Positions 8,881 through 17,683 of a stretch of 64,000 bases of DNA are shown in pieces (within the stretch, counting starts at the first letter, position 1; every line of letters begins with the position of its first letter). A program made the translations under genes and the position numbers. The stretch is taken from contig NZ_JGZK01000017.1 of the NCBI RefSeq assembly GCF_000741695.1, positions 124,001 to 188,000 of the forward strand, written 5' to 3'. The notes under the pieces are model-generated. The model searched no databases, was not told the origin of the DNA, and worked only from the letters and a program-made list of their open reading frames with translations. The DNA comes from Bifidobacterium reuteri DSM 23975. GTDB lineage: Bacteria > Actinomycetota > Actinomycetes > Actinomycetales > Bifidobacteriaceae.

Positions 8881-8957
8881 TTTTCTGCCTCATCAGCCCA
8901 TTTTCTGCCTCATTTTGATAAAATATGATGCAGAAAAGTTCGTATGATGCAGAAAAT
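8881..8957 (+). promoter_or_regulatory. Four-site operator cluster upstream of fic
   Basis: TTTTCTGCCTCAT occurs at 8881-8893 and 8901-8913. The reverse complement of its one-base variant, ATGATGCAGAAAA, occurs at 8925-8937 and 8944-8956. The four sites are spaced about 20, 24 and 19 bp apart, close to two helical turns, and the last runs into the ribosome-binding region of fic. TAAAAT at about 8919-8924 between the two pairs may be the -10. The arrangement fits repression, possibly by the winged-helix C-terminus of Fic itself. Confidence 0.65.
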
Positions 8958-8965
8958 GAGGCAGT

Positions 8966-10036
8966 ATGAGATCATTCGACTACATCGAATCAGGTAAGAC
9001 GTTGCTCACCCCGCACACCACGAGTTTGCTTGCCGCGATTCACGAGGCAAAAGGGCGCCAAAGCATACAGACAACGATCAGACCGGATATATTGGAGACG
9101 CTGGTTGCCGTCGCGCGCGTCCAAAGCACAGATGCCTCAAACCGCATCGAAGGTATTTCTACCAGCGATAACAGGCTCAACGATCTCGTCTCGGAGAAAG
9201 TCACACCGCGCAATCGCAATGAAGAAGAAATTGCCGGTTACCGTGACGTGCTATCAGCTATTCACGAAAGCCACGACTATATTCCGATTACCCCGAACGT
9301 CATTCTTCAACTGCACCGCGACCTCTTCCGGCACACACCACTGACCTTTGCGGGGCATTTCAAGGACAGTGACAACGTCATCATCGAACGAGATGCACAC
9401 GGGACCAGCACCGTGCGATTCGCCCCACCGTCCGCACTTGCCACACCGGAACTGATCGAACGCGCGTGTTCCGCCTACACGCAAGCAATCCGAGATGAAC
9501 ATACCGATCCATTGCTTGCCATCGCCATGTTCATTCTCGATTTCACCTGCATACATCCGTTCAATGACGGCAACGGCCGCATGAGTCGGCTACTCACGCT
9601 CCTGATGTTGTACCGCAATGGCTATATGGTCGGCAAATACATCAGTATCGAACACCTTATCGAGCAAAGTAAAAGCACTTATTATGAGGCGCTGGCCGCA
9701 AGCACCCAAGGATGGGACGACAACGCCAATGATTATGCGCCATTCACGAACTACCTGCTTGGCATCATACTGTCCGCGTGCAAGGAATTCGACGAACGCA
9801 TCAATCTCACGGCAGGCGGCAGAACGCAGGGAGCACCGCGAGTAGCCACCAAGGGAACGCGGATTGAAGCACTGCTTGATCAATCCCTAGTTCCACTCTC
9901 CAAGGCCGATATTCTCGCTCGCATGCCCGATACCAGCACCACCACCATTGAGCGCACGCTGAAATCACTGTTGGACTCCGGTACGATCATCAAAATCGGT
10001 GCTGGTCGCAACACCCGCTATGTGAAACGCCGCTAA
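8966..10036 (+). CDS. Fic family protein (AMP-transferase-like) with C-terminal winged helix
   Basis: 356 residues. The Fic core motif HPFNDGNGRMSR is complete, including the catalytic His and the anion-binding GNGR. The N-terminal SNRIEGIS near residue 60 matches the inhibitory (S/T)xxxE(G/N) motif, making this a self-inhibited class II Fic protein. The last 60 residues look like a winged-helix DNA-binding domain, in keeping with the operator repeats before the gene. Fic proteins transfer AMP from ATP to target hydroxyls; the target here is unknown. Weak Shine-Dalgarno (GAGGC) overlapping the last operator. No antitoxin gene is adjacent. Confidence 0.9.
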   Translation: MRSFDYIESGKTLLTPHTTSLLAAIHEAKGRQSIQTTIRPDILETLVAVARVQSTDASNRIEGISTSDNRLNDLVSEKVTPRNRNEEEIAGYRDVLSAIHESHDYIPITPNVILQLHRDLFRHTPLTFAGHFKDSDNVIIERDAHGTSTVRFAPPSALATPELIERACSAYTQAIRDEHTDPLLAIAMFILDFTCIHPFNDGNGRMSRLLTLLMLYRNGYMVGKYISIEHLIEQSKSTYYEALAASTQGWDDNANDYAPFTNYLLGIILSACKEFDERINLTAGGRTQGAPRVATKGTRIEALLDQSLVPLSKADILARMPDTSTTTIERTLKSLLDSGTIIKIGAGRNTRYVKRR

Positions 10037-10061
10037 ACGCATCCTTGTGCGCAACATCTCG

Positions 10062-11870
10062 TCACTCTTCCGGCGCTCCGCTGGCCACGCGAATCATCGC
10101 GTACTGCGACTCGTAGAGGCGGTAGTACGCGCCCTTGGCGGCGAGCAGCTGCGCGTGCGAGCCGTGCTCGACGATCTGGCCGTGATCGATGTAGAAGATC
10201 TCATCCGCGTTCTCGATCGTCGACAGGCGGTGCGCGATGATGAAGCTCGTGCGCCCCTTGAGCAGATGCTGCAGGCCGGCCTGCAGCGCCTCCTCGGTGC
10301 GCGTGTCGATGTTGCTCGTCGCCTCGTCCAGGATCAGGATACGCGGGTCGGCGAGCAGCACGCGCGCGAAGGCGATGAGCTGGCGCTGGCCGGCCGACAG
10401 GGTCGATCCGCGCTCCTCCACCACCGTGTCGTACCCGTCGGGCAGTTCCATGATGAACTCGTGCGCGTGCACGGCCTTCGCCGCCGCCTCGATTTCCTCG
10501 TCGGTGGCGTCGAGCTTGCCGTAGCGGATGTTCTCGCGCACGTTGCCGGAGAAGATGAAGGTGTCCTGCAGCATCACGCCCATCTGCCGGCGCAGCGATG
10601 CGAGCGTCACGTCGCGCACGTCGTGGCCGTCGATCGTCACCGAGCCCTCGGACACGTCGTAGAAGCGCGACAGCAGGTTGATGATCGTCGTCTTGCCGGC
10701 GCCCGTCGGGCCGACCAGCGCGATCGTGCGCCCCGGTTCGACGTGGAAGTCCACGAGGTTGAGGATGTTGCGGCCGTCCTTCTCGTAGCGGAACACCACG
10801 TCGTTGAAGTCGACGCGCCCGCGGATCTGCGGCAGGTCCGCCGCGTCGGGCTTGTTGCGGATCTCCGGCGTGACGTCGAGCGTCTCGAAGATGCGCTCGA
10901 GGTACGCCGAGCAGGTGATGAGCTGGTTGTAGAAGTTGCCGATGTTGATCACCGGATTCCAGAAGTTGTTCGCGTAGCCGACGAACGCGATGAGCACGCC
11001 GGTGGTCACGTTCACGCCCCCGAAGCCCATCACGCCGACGAAGTAGATGAACGAGATGGTCATCACGGAGATGGTCTGCACGCCCGGCCACATGAGGAAC
11101 TGGATGTGCACGGCGTGCATCCACGCGGAACGCACCTCGCCCTGCTGCTCCTGGAAGGTCCTGAACTGGGCCTGCTCCTGCGCGAAGGTCTGCGTGGTCT
11201 TCACGCCGGCGATCGACTCGTGGATGTAGGCGTTCAGGTTGCTCTGCTTGTTGGAGAGCTTCTGGAAGGCGCGCCGCTGGAAGATCTGCAGCACGCGCAC
11301 CCAGATGATGAGCACCGGGAACAGGATCAGGCTCCACAGGGCCAGCTGCCAGTCGATCACGAACATCACGATCAGCGTGATCACGAAGGTGAACACGTCG
11401 GAGATCACGTTGATCAGACCGGAGCTCAGCGTGTCCGAAAGCGTGTTCACATAGTTGACCACGCGGATCAGGATCTTGCCGTGCGGGCGCGAATCGAAGT
11501 AGCTGAAGGGCAGCGTCTGGATATGCGTGAAGATATCGCGGCGCATGTCCTTGAGCATGAGCTGGCCGACGCGCGTGATCGCCACCGTGCGGTAGCGCAG
11601 CCCGAACTCGTACAGCACGATCAGCGCGGCGAGGATTACGGCGAGGATGCCGAGCTTGCCGAGGTCCTTGTTCGGGATCGCCTCGTCGATCATGATCTTG
11701 GTCAGGTACGGCACGGCGACGACGATGCAGCTCATCGAGATGACGACGACGAGAATGCGCGCCACCTGTGCCATATACGGTTTGAGATATTTGCCGACGC
11801 GAGCGATGTCGTGGAGGTCGATGGACTCCTCCAGCTCCTCATCCTCGCGGAATGTATTGCGTTGTGCCAT
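10062..11870 (-). CDS. ABC exporter half-transporter (permease-ATPase fusion), subunit B
   Basis: 602 residues: six-helix ABC transporter membrane domain (about residues 35-320), then the nucleotide-binding domain with canonical Walker A GPTGAGKTT, signature LSAGQRQ and Walker B ILILDEATS with its catalytic Glu. The gene follows the other half-transporter by 10 bp on the same strand, so they form one operon and very likely a heterodimeric multidrug/lipid-type exporter. The substrate is not deducible. This subunit supplies the intact catalytic glutamate. The short convergent gap from fic (about 25 bp) shows no strong terminator. Confidence 0.92.
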   Translation of the reverse strand: MAQRNTFREDEELEESIDLHDIARVGKYLKPYMAQVARILVVVISMSCIVVAVPYLTKIMIDEAIPNKDLGKLGILAVILAALIVLYEFGLRYRTVAITRVGQLMLKDMRRDIFTHIQTLPFSYFDSRPHGKILIRVVNYVNTLSDTLSSGLINVISDVFTFVITLIVMFVIDWQLALWSLILFPVLIIWVRVLQIFQRRAFQKLSNKQSNLNAYIHESIAGVKTTQTFAQEQAQFRTFQEQQGEVRSAWMHAVHIQFLMWPGVQTISVMTISFIYFVGVMGFGGVNVTTGVLIAFVGYANNFWNPVINIGNFYNQLITCSAYLERIFETLDVTPEIRNKPDAADLPQIRGRVDFNDVVFRYEKDGRNILNLVDFHVEPGRTIALVGPTGAGKTTIINLLSRFYDVSEGSVTIDGHDVRDVTLASLRRQMGVMLQDTFIFSGNVRENIRYGKLDATDEEIEAAAKAVHAHEFIMELPDGYDTVVEERGSTLSAGQRQLIAFARVLLADPRILILDEATSNIDTRTEEALQAGLQHLLKGRTSFIIAHRLSTIENADEIFYIDHGQIVEHGSHAQLLAAKGAYYRLYESQYAMIRVASGAPEE

Positions 11871-11880
11871 AAGTCCTCTT

Positions 11881-13782
11881 CTAAAACCCCTGTGCGGCGC
11901 CGGACTGGAGTCCGAGCTGCTTGTGGTAGATGTCCCAGTAGCGGCCGTGTGCGGCCACGAGTTCGGCGTGGGTGCCGCGTTCGACGATACGCCCGTGCTC
12001 GAGCACCAGAATCAGGTCGGAATCCTTGACCGACGAGATGCGGTGGGCGATGGCGACGATGGTCTTGCCGCCGTCCATCTCCTTGAGGTGCTTCTGGATC
12101 TCCGCCTCGGTCTCCATATCGACGGCCGAGGTCGTATCGTCCATAATCAGGATCGACGGATCGTCCGCGAGCGCGCGGGCCAGCGACAGGCGCTGCTTCT
12201 GCCCGCCGGACAGGCCCACGCCGCGTTCGCCCACGACGGTGTCATAACCCTGCGGCATCGACCTGATGAAATTGTCCGCGCCGGCGATCTGGGCCATTTT
12301 CCGGATATATCGGTCGTCGCTATCATCGCTGGCACCAAAACCGATGTTGCCGCCGATGGTGTCGGAGAACAGGAACGTATCCTGCGCCACGATGCACACC
12401 TGCGAGCGCAAGGTGGCCAGCGGCCAGTCGCGTGCGTCGATGCCGTCGATGAGCACATGGCCCACGGTCGGGTCGTAGAAGCGGGAGATAAGGCTGACGA
12501 GCGTGGACTTGCCCGCGCCGGTTTCGCCGAGGATGCCGAGCTTGGAGCCGGCGGGCACGGTGAAGTCGAGGTCCTTGAGGATCGGGGTCTCCGGGTCGTC
12601 CGGGAAGGCGAAACTGACGTGGTCGAAGCGGATGTCGCCCTTGATGCGCAGCGGGCAGGACTTGCGTTCGGCGGACTGCTGGGCACCGGATGTTCCGGAA
12701 GCCCCGGGCGCTCCGGTAGCCTCATCATCGTGCTTGACTTGCTCGACGATCGTGACCGCCTGCTTGACGGCTTCGGCCGCGTCGGGCTTCTCCACGATGC
12801 GCGGCTGTTCGGTGAGCAGCTTACGAATCTTGATGCAGCTGGCGTTGAATCGCTGCCAGTCGTTGATGAGCCAGCCGGACTGGCGCACCGGGCCGTCGAT
12901 CATCCACAGGAAGGAGTTGAAACTCACCAGATTGCCGAGGGTCATGTAGCCCTTGATGACAAGAAAGCCGCCGAGGCCGAGCGTGATGAGCTGCAGCGAG
13001 AAGCCGAGGCCGTCCAGCCAAGGCATGTACTTGCGCGAGTTGTAGGCCAGGGCCATGTTGCGCTGCATGTAATCATCGTTGTGCTCGTCGAACTTTTCGG
13101 TCTCGTACGGTTCGCGCACGAATGCCTTGACCACACGGTTGCCCTCGATGTTCTCTTCGACCATGGAGTTGAGGGAGGCCAGCGAGTTGCGGATGGAGAA
13201 GAACAGCGGGTGGGCGTGCGTGGACAGGCCGCGCGTGAGCACAAAAATGAACGGCGTGACGCAGGCCAGGACGAGCGCGAGTCGCCAATCGATAGCGAAC
13301 ATCACGCACAGGGCGCCCACGAACATGACCACGCAGTCGGCGATCTGATAGCTCACCCAACTCAGGCAGTGGCGGATCGCGTCAGTGTCGGAGGTCAGGC
13401 GGCTCATGATGTCGCCGGTGCGTGTGTGGTTGAAGTACGTGAAGTCGAGCTCGTGCAGCTTCTCGTATTCGTCGGAGACGAGGCGGTAGACCGAGTTCTG
13501 GCCGAAACGCTCCATCCACATCTGGTAGCCGTATCGCGCGCCCACGCGGATGATGGTCATGAGGATCATCAGTCCACACAGACGCGGCAGTTCGTCGGCA
13601 TGTCCGCCGACGATGACGCGGTCCACGATGATGCCGGACAGAATCGGAATGGTCAGGGCCATCGTGTTGTTGGCGATGAACAGTAGGAGCGCGCCTACCA
13701 CGCGGGGCAGGTCTGGTTTGCAGTATGGCAGCACCCATTTGAGGTTGCTTGCGCTGGTATTGATTCCCGGATCGACGTACAT
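11881..13782 (-). CDS. ABC exporter half-transporter (permease-ATPase fusion), subunit A with non-canonical catalytic site
   Basis: 633 residues: N-terminal six-helix membrane domain, an insertion of about 40 residues rich in Ala and Gly before the nucleotide-binding domain, Walker A GETGAGKST and a perfect signature LSGGQKQR. Walker B reads ILIMDDTTS, with Asp in place of the catalytic Glu. Heterodimeric exporters of the BmrCD/TM287-288 type pair one such degenerate site with one intact site, and the downstream partner has the intact one. First gene of the two-gene operon. Start ATG at 13782, with only a weak ribosome-binding site. Confidence 0.92.
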   Translation of the reverse strand: MYVDPGINTSASNLKWVLPYCKPDLPRVVGALLLFIANNTMALTIPILSGIIVDRVIVGGHADELPRLCGLMILMTIIRVGARYGYQMWMERFGQNSVYRLVSDEYEKLHELDFTYFNHTRTGDIMSRLTSDTDAIRHCLSWVSYQIADCVVMFVGALCVMFAIDWRLALVLACVTPFIFVLTRGLSTHAHPLFFSIRNSLASLNSMVEENIEGNRVVKAFVREPYETEKFDEHNDDYMQRNMALAYNSRKYMPWLDGLGFSLQLITLGLGGFLVIKGYMTLGNLVSFNSFLWMIDGPVRQSGWLINDWQRFNASCIKIRKLLTEQPRIVEKPDAAEAVKQAVTIVEQVKHDDEATGAPGASGTSGAQQSAERKSCPLRIKGDIRFDHVSFAFPDDPETPILKDLDFTVPAGSKLGILGETGAGKSTLVSLISRFYDPTVGHVLIDGIDARDWPLATLRSQVCIVAQDTFLFSDTIGGNIGFGASDDSDDRYIRKMAQIAGADNFIRSMPQGYDTVVGERGVGLSGGQKQRLSLARALADDPSILIMDDTTSAVDMETEAEIQKHLKEMDGGKTIVAIAHRISSVKDSDLILVLEHGRIVERGTHAELVAAHGRYWDIYHKQLGLQSGAAQGF

Positions 13783-14175
13783 GTGAGGGGATCACCGTTT
13801 CTTGGGGATTGTTTGCTTGTGGTATGGTGCGGCATGCTCCTGCGCCGCACGCGGCAATCGCTGCCGCCACGATTCACGATCAGCCGTGCCGTGCTTCGCA
13901 CTGCGCCTGTCATTGGCCGCATGACCGGAGCTCTCCTTCATCGGTCGAAGCACGTTCGACTTTCGCAAACGCGTACTAGTCTAGGCGGCCTGCGTCCAAT
14001 CGCAACAGCCTGCAACTCTGCGTGTTCCCCGCATTAGCAACGCGGCACGACCCAATTCGCGACGCATTCCCCGGAATGTGTCGCGCGAAACGTTGCGCAT
14101 GCGGCAATGCACGCTCGAGACCTGTTGCATACCAGTCGACCAAATTATAGAATCACAATTAAGTAAATTACGATT
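13783..14175. other. Intergenic region upstream of the ABC exporter operon, no gene seen
   Basis: About 390 bp up to the IS. It must hold the exporter promoter (reading leftward). The only marked structure is the palindrome at 14059-14084. No open frame here has coding character. The last 8 bases (TTACGATT) are the target duplication of the adjoining IS. Confidence 0.5.
14059..14084. repeat. Palindromic site, copy 2
   Basis: GCGACGCATTCC pairs with GGAATGTGTCGC with one mismatch around a CC centre. The core corresponds to ACATTCCCGGGAAAGT at 8826 and 15804. This and the 15.8-kb copy are both preceded by GACCCAAT(T/C)CGCGAC, and they flank the first IS in the same orientation. Confidence 0.65.
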
Positions 14176-15504
14176 GGCTATTCGCTGTTTGTGGTGGGTT
14201 GTGGGGGTTAGGCGGTGACTGCTTTGAGGTCGAGTTTGCCGCAGGTCAGGTAGATCATGGTGGCGAAGTAGTCCATGTTCCTGAATCCGCGTGCTCGTCG
14301 TTTGACGTTCTGGATGACGCTGTTGACGCCCTCGAGGACCGCGTTGGTGTACGGGTGGGTGAAGTAGGCCAGGATCTCGTTCCAGTGCCTGCGGATCATG
14401 CGGGCGAGGTCCTTCATGGGTTCCAGCCGTGAGTGCATCATCCACGAGCACAGGCGGTGCAGGCGCGACCACGCCTCGCCTGGCGTGCGGCTGGTCTCGT
14501 AGATGTCCTGCAGGGTCTCGCGCATCTGGCACGCCCGGCCGGTCTTCAGCCGCTGTTTCATGAGAGCGCGTTTGGTTTCCAACTGCAGTTCGCTCAGCCC
14601 GGACTCGTTGCGCAGCCACAGGTACTTCGTCCTCTTCAGCAGCCCGTTGGAGCGTCCTTCGGCCTTCCGGACCTTGTCGACGGCCTCGTTGGCGTGCTTG
14701 ACAACGTGGAACTTGTCGACGATCCGCTCCGCGTTGGGCAGGTATTCACGGATGCCCTTCCGGAACCCCAGGCTCATGTCGCAGGTGACGAGCCGCACGT
14801 ATCCGGGCACTCCGTTGTGCGCCGTGAAGTCGTCGACGAACCGCTTCACCGTGGTCGAGTCCTTGCCGGCCGTCACGTTGATCACGTCGTGCTCGACGAG
14901 GTCGGCGACCACCGTGATGTAGTTGTGCCCCTTGCGGCTGGTCTCGTCGATGCCGACGGCCTCCACGCCCGTGTAGTCCTCGAGCCTGCGGGCCTCGTCC
15001 ACGTAGTGCGCGATGAACCGCCACAGGCGGGTGTCGGTCTCGTCGACCTGCTCGGCGAGCGTGCTGACCGGCAGGTGGCGGGCCATCTCGACCGCCCACG
15101 CCTCGAACAGGAGCGTGAACCCGCTGCCCGGCCTCGCCCACGGGACAGGCACGGTCCTCACGCCATGCTCCGGGCATGCCACGCGCGGCACGCCGGCATG
15201 GATGAACGCCTTGTACTGGAAGAAGTTCAGATGCCTCCACACGCGCCCGCGCGTGTCATGCACCGGGCACTCGTCCCGCCGGCACCCCGGCTCGGGGCAA
15301 CGGAACCGCGAGCCCGTCTCGAAACCGATCCCGATGTGCAACTCCTGCCTGCCGTCGTCGCCGTCCCGGAAATCCACGGACTCGACCCTCCAAGGCTCCC
15401 GCAGCTGGAGCGCGGCCGTGAACAAACGCGAGGTATCCATGCCTCCAACCTACCCGACAGACATCACACCGCACACCATCACCCACCACAAACAGCGAAA
15501 GGCC
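14176..15504 (-). mobile_element. ISL3-family insertion sequence with intact ends and 8-bp target duplication
   Basis: Terminal inverted repeats of 24 bp with two mismatches: 14176-14199 and 15481-15504, sharing TTCGCTGTTTGTGGTGGGT. The sequence TTACGATT is directly repeated outside both ends (14168-14175 and 15505-15512). An 8-bp duplication is typical of ISL3 elements. Length 1,329 bp with a single transposase gene. Intact duplication and ends suggest a fairly recent simple insertion. Confidence 0.93.
14208..15440 (-). CDS. ISL3-family transposase
   Basis: 410 residues. N-terminal zinc-finger-like segment with paired cysteines (FRCPEPGCRRDECPVHD), a helix-rich DNA-binding part, then the DDE catalytic core with the first Asp in VGIDETS and a later GVNSVIQNVKRRARGFRN near the C-terminus, typical of ISL3 transposases. 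The frame is full length with no internal stop and lies wholly between matched inverted repeats, so the element is probably active. It differs from the transposase at 17.7-19.0 kb. Confidence 0.93.
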   Translation of the reverse strand: MDTSRLFTAALQLREPWRVESVDFRDGDDGRQELHIGIGFETGSRFRCPEPGCRRDECPVHDTRGRVWRHLNFFQYKAFIHAGVPRVACPEHGVRTVPVPWARPGSGFTLLFEAWAVEMARHLPVSTLAEQVDETDTRLWRFIAHYVDEARRLEDYTGVEAVGIDETSRKGHNYITVVADLVEHDVINVTAGKDSTTVKRFVDDFTAHNGVPGYVRLVTCDMSLGFRKGIREYLPNAERIVDKFHVVKHANEAVDKVRKAEGRSNGLLKRTKYLWLRNESGLSELQLETKRALMKQRLKTGRACQMRETLQDIYETSRTPGEAWSRLHRLCSWMMHSRLEPMKDLARMIRRHWNEILAYFTHPYTNAVLEGVNSVIQNVKRRARGFRNMDYFATMIYLTCGKLDLKAVTA

Positions 15505-15510
15505 TTACGA

Positions 15511-15710
15511 TTCTATTCTGCGAATGCAAATGGCGCAGCATGCCATCCGGTCTGCAGCAGTTGGAAGTGCTGCGCAATCGCGCCAGACTGCTGCACCCCG
15601 AAACCAGCCATTACATGCTGTTCTCCAAATCAGGCTTCGACGAGCACGTCGCCGCCCGCGCGGCGCAAGACGGTACAGTGACGCTTGTCGATTTTGCGGA
15701 TATGGATTAG
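15511..15710 (+). pseudogene. C-terminal fragment of a DUF234-type ATPase
   Basis: About 65 codons ending at 15710. The pattern YMLFSKSGFDEHVAARAAQ followed by VTLVDFADMD resembles the C-terminal end of archaeal/bacterial DEXX-box ATPases with a DUF234 domain, where 'FSksGF...vrLvdl' is conserved. The first IS sits directly before it, and no matching N-terminal part is found on the far side of the IS. It is therefore a remnant left by earlier deletion. Confidence 0.55.
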
Positions 15711-15798
15711 TCGGTTCACTCCATTGCGGACGGTAAGGGTGAAGTAACAGGGCTGGGTCAATGGATCGAACCTCTAGGACGGGCAACAGACCCAATCC

Positions 15799-15826
15799 GC
15801 GACACATTCCCGGGAAAGTGGTGCGC
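15799..15826. repeat. Palindromic site, copy 3
   Basis: The core ACATTCCCGGGAAAGT at 15804-15819 is identical to copy 1, and the left flank CCAATCCGCGAC matches copy 2. Confidence 0.65.
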
Positions 15827-15827
15827 G

Positions 15828-16823
15828 TTACATCACGCTCAAACAACCCAGCATATATATGGGCAGGTATTCGGTTCGGCCAACAGTCTCCACGTTGCCA
15901 TCATGGAACACGTAGGCATGGGCAAACCGATAATTGTCGGTATCCAGTAGGTTGTTCATGGCCCGATGCCGCGTATAGTCCTTGCTTGATTTGATTTCAA
16001 CCAGTGAAATATCATCCAGACCTTGCTGCACAACAAAATCAACTTCCCCAATACGGTTCTGGTTGAAGTAATGCAGTTCCAATCCCTGTGCAAACAGTTC
16101 CTGAGCCGCTGCATTCTCGAAAATCGACCCGTAATTCATACTGGATCGGTGATTCACAATCTCCAAGTCCACACTGCGTATCAAACGGGAGGTCAGCAAA
16201 CCGACATCGTTCATGTACAGTTTAAACGTGTTCTCGTCGGTATGCTCCGTCAGCGGGTATTCAGGGTTCTGCACGCGCGAAGTAGGCAAGGCGATACCTG
16301 CGTTCGCCAACCAATCGAACGCCGTCTGCATATGAGCGAACCTGATATTCTTGCCCAACTTGGAGAACTTGAATCGTTTGTTTTCCGCATTGAGCTGACT
16401 TGGAATCGCCTCGTAAATGCTCTTGATATGACGACGTTCCACCAAATCGGAGACATATTTGGTGATGTCGTATTCATAGGTATCGAATATGGCCTGCTGA
16501 GTATTGCGGATCTTGACAATATCGGCAGAATCCACGAATGACTGCACTGCGTCGGGCATGCCACCAATCAGCAGATACTTGTACCACAGGTCGGTGAGCC
16601 GTTCATGTAGATAATCGGGAACCTCCCGTCGATCCACATAACATTCACGTTTTACGTATTGTGCGACGGAATCGGCATCTCCCGCAACACGTGAGATATG
16701 CAAAAGTGCCGCACGCTGAATGGTGATCAGCGTACGGCACTGCGCGAAACGCATGAAATCCGCAGAACGCACGAAACTCACGAAACAGATAAAACGTACA
16801 AAACGCAAGCAAGGCGAAGACAA
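15828..16823 (-). pseudogene. AAA ATPase with DUF4143 domain, N-terminal ATPase lost
   Basis: 331 codons are open, but only from about codon 50 does the sequence look like a protein (YVKRECYVD onward). This part resembles the region after the P-loop domain in AAA_14/DUF4143 proteins, including the nuclease-like stretch with GEVDFVVQQ and VEIKSSKDY. The Walker A and B half normally encoded upstream is absent, and the upstream DNA is a purine-rich repeat-like tract (16741-16850). Such proteins are widespread accessory genes of unclear role. A truncated, probably non-functional remnant. Confidence 0.7.
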
Positions 16824-16854
16824 CGAGAACAGACAGAGACAGACATCCTACAGG

Positions 16855-17683
16855 TCAGAACGCCAGCGAACGCACGTAGGAACCAACTTGCGGGCGAACG
16901 GGAACCAACGAGCCGTCCGAATCATAATCGAGCGGCGCGAATACCACTTCGCGATGGCAACCATCGCCTCCAGCCCAGCGACCGGCCGGATTGTAGGCGA
17001 ACCGGTGATACGCGATAATCCATTCGTCGGTACCGGGAATATTCACGATATTGTGATGACCGGTGGCATACAGCTTGCGCGCCGGGTCTTGTTCGATCAG
17101 CACGCGCGGTTCGCTCCAGGGCCCATGCAGCGATTCGGCCATCGCGTACTTGACGCAGTATTCCGGCTCTCGGGCGTCGTTCTCCGACCAGCTGGCGTAG
17201 TAGATGCCGTTGCGCTTGTGAATCCAGATGGCTTCACGGAAATCGCCCGGCACCCAGCTGAAAGCGCGCGATTCGTCGAACGACAGACAGTCCTCATTGA
17301 GCGGCGCGGCCCAAGCTATGCCGTTGCCCCACAGGAAGTACCGGGTGCCATCATCCTCCACGTATACGCCGGGGTCAATGGTGTGGCAATCGAACGTACC
17401 TTCGCGCACGATTGGTTCGGGCTCAGGCACGAACGGCCCGCACGGGGATTCGCCCACAGCGGCGCCGATCTGGGAACCGGCCACAAAGTAGAACACGTAT
17501 TTGCCGTCCGCGCGCTGTACCACGGAAGGCGCCCAAGCACCATCCGAGCCATCCCACCACGGCACATCGCGCAAGTCGAGCGCCGGATATCGCTCCCATG
17601 TGGCCAAGTCATCGGACACATACACACTGAACGCGGTGGTGTCCCAATTATCCACACCGTCATCGGTGCAGTACAGGAAATAT
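16855..17683 (-). pseudogene. GH43 glycosidase, 5'-truncated at an IS end
   Basis: The open frame covers about 275 codons of a family 43 glycosidase. Visible are PYFLYCTDDG at the broken end, the TIDPGVY Asp (pKa modulator position), FREAIWIHKRNG (general acid position) and GHHNI. The N-terminal blade with the catalytic base Asp is missing. The frame runs straight into the left end of the second ISL3 element at 17684, and no N-terminal remainder exists beyond that IS. It was probably an arabinofuranosidase or xylosidase belonging to the neighbouring xylan locus. Inactive by loss of the base. Confidence 0.8.

Noticed and set aside
10047..12029. A 660-codon open frame antisense to the first ABC exporter gene
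   Set aside because: It is a compositional shadow: high GC at third positions removes stops on the opposite strand. The sense strand has perfect Walker motifs, and the antisense product is a His/Arg/Asp-rich string without domain character.
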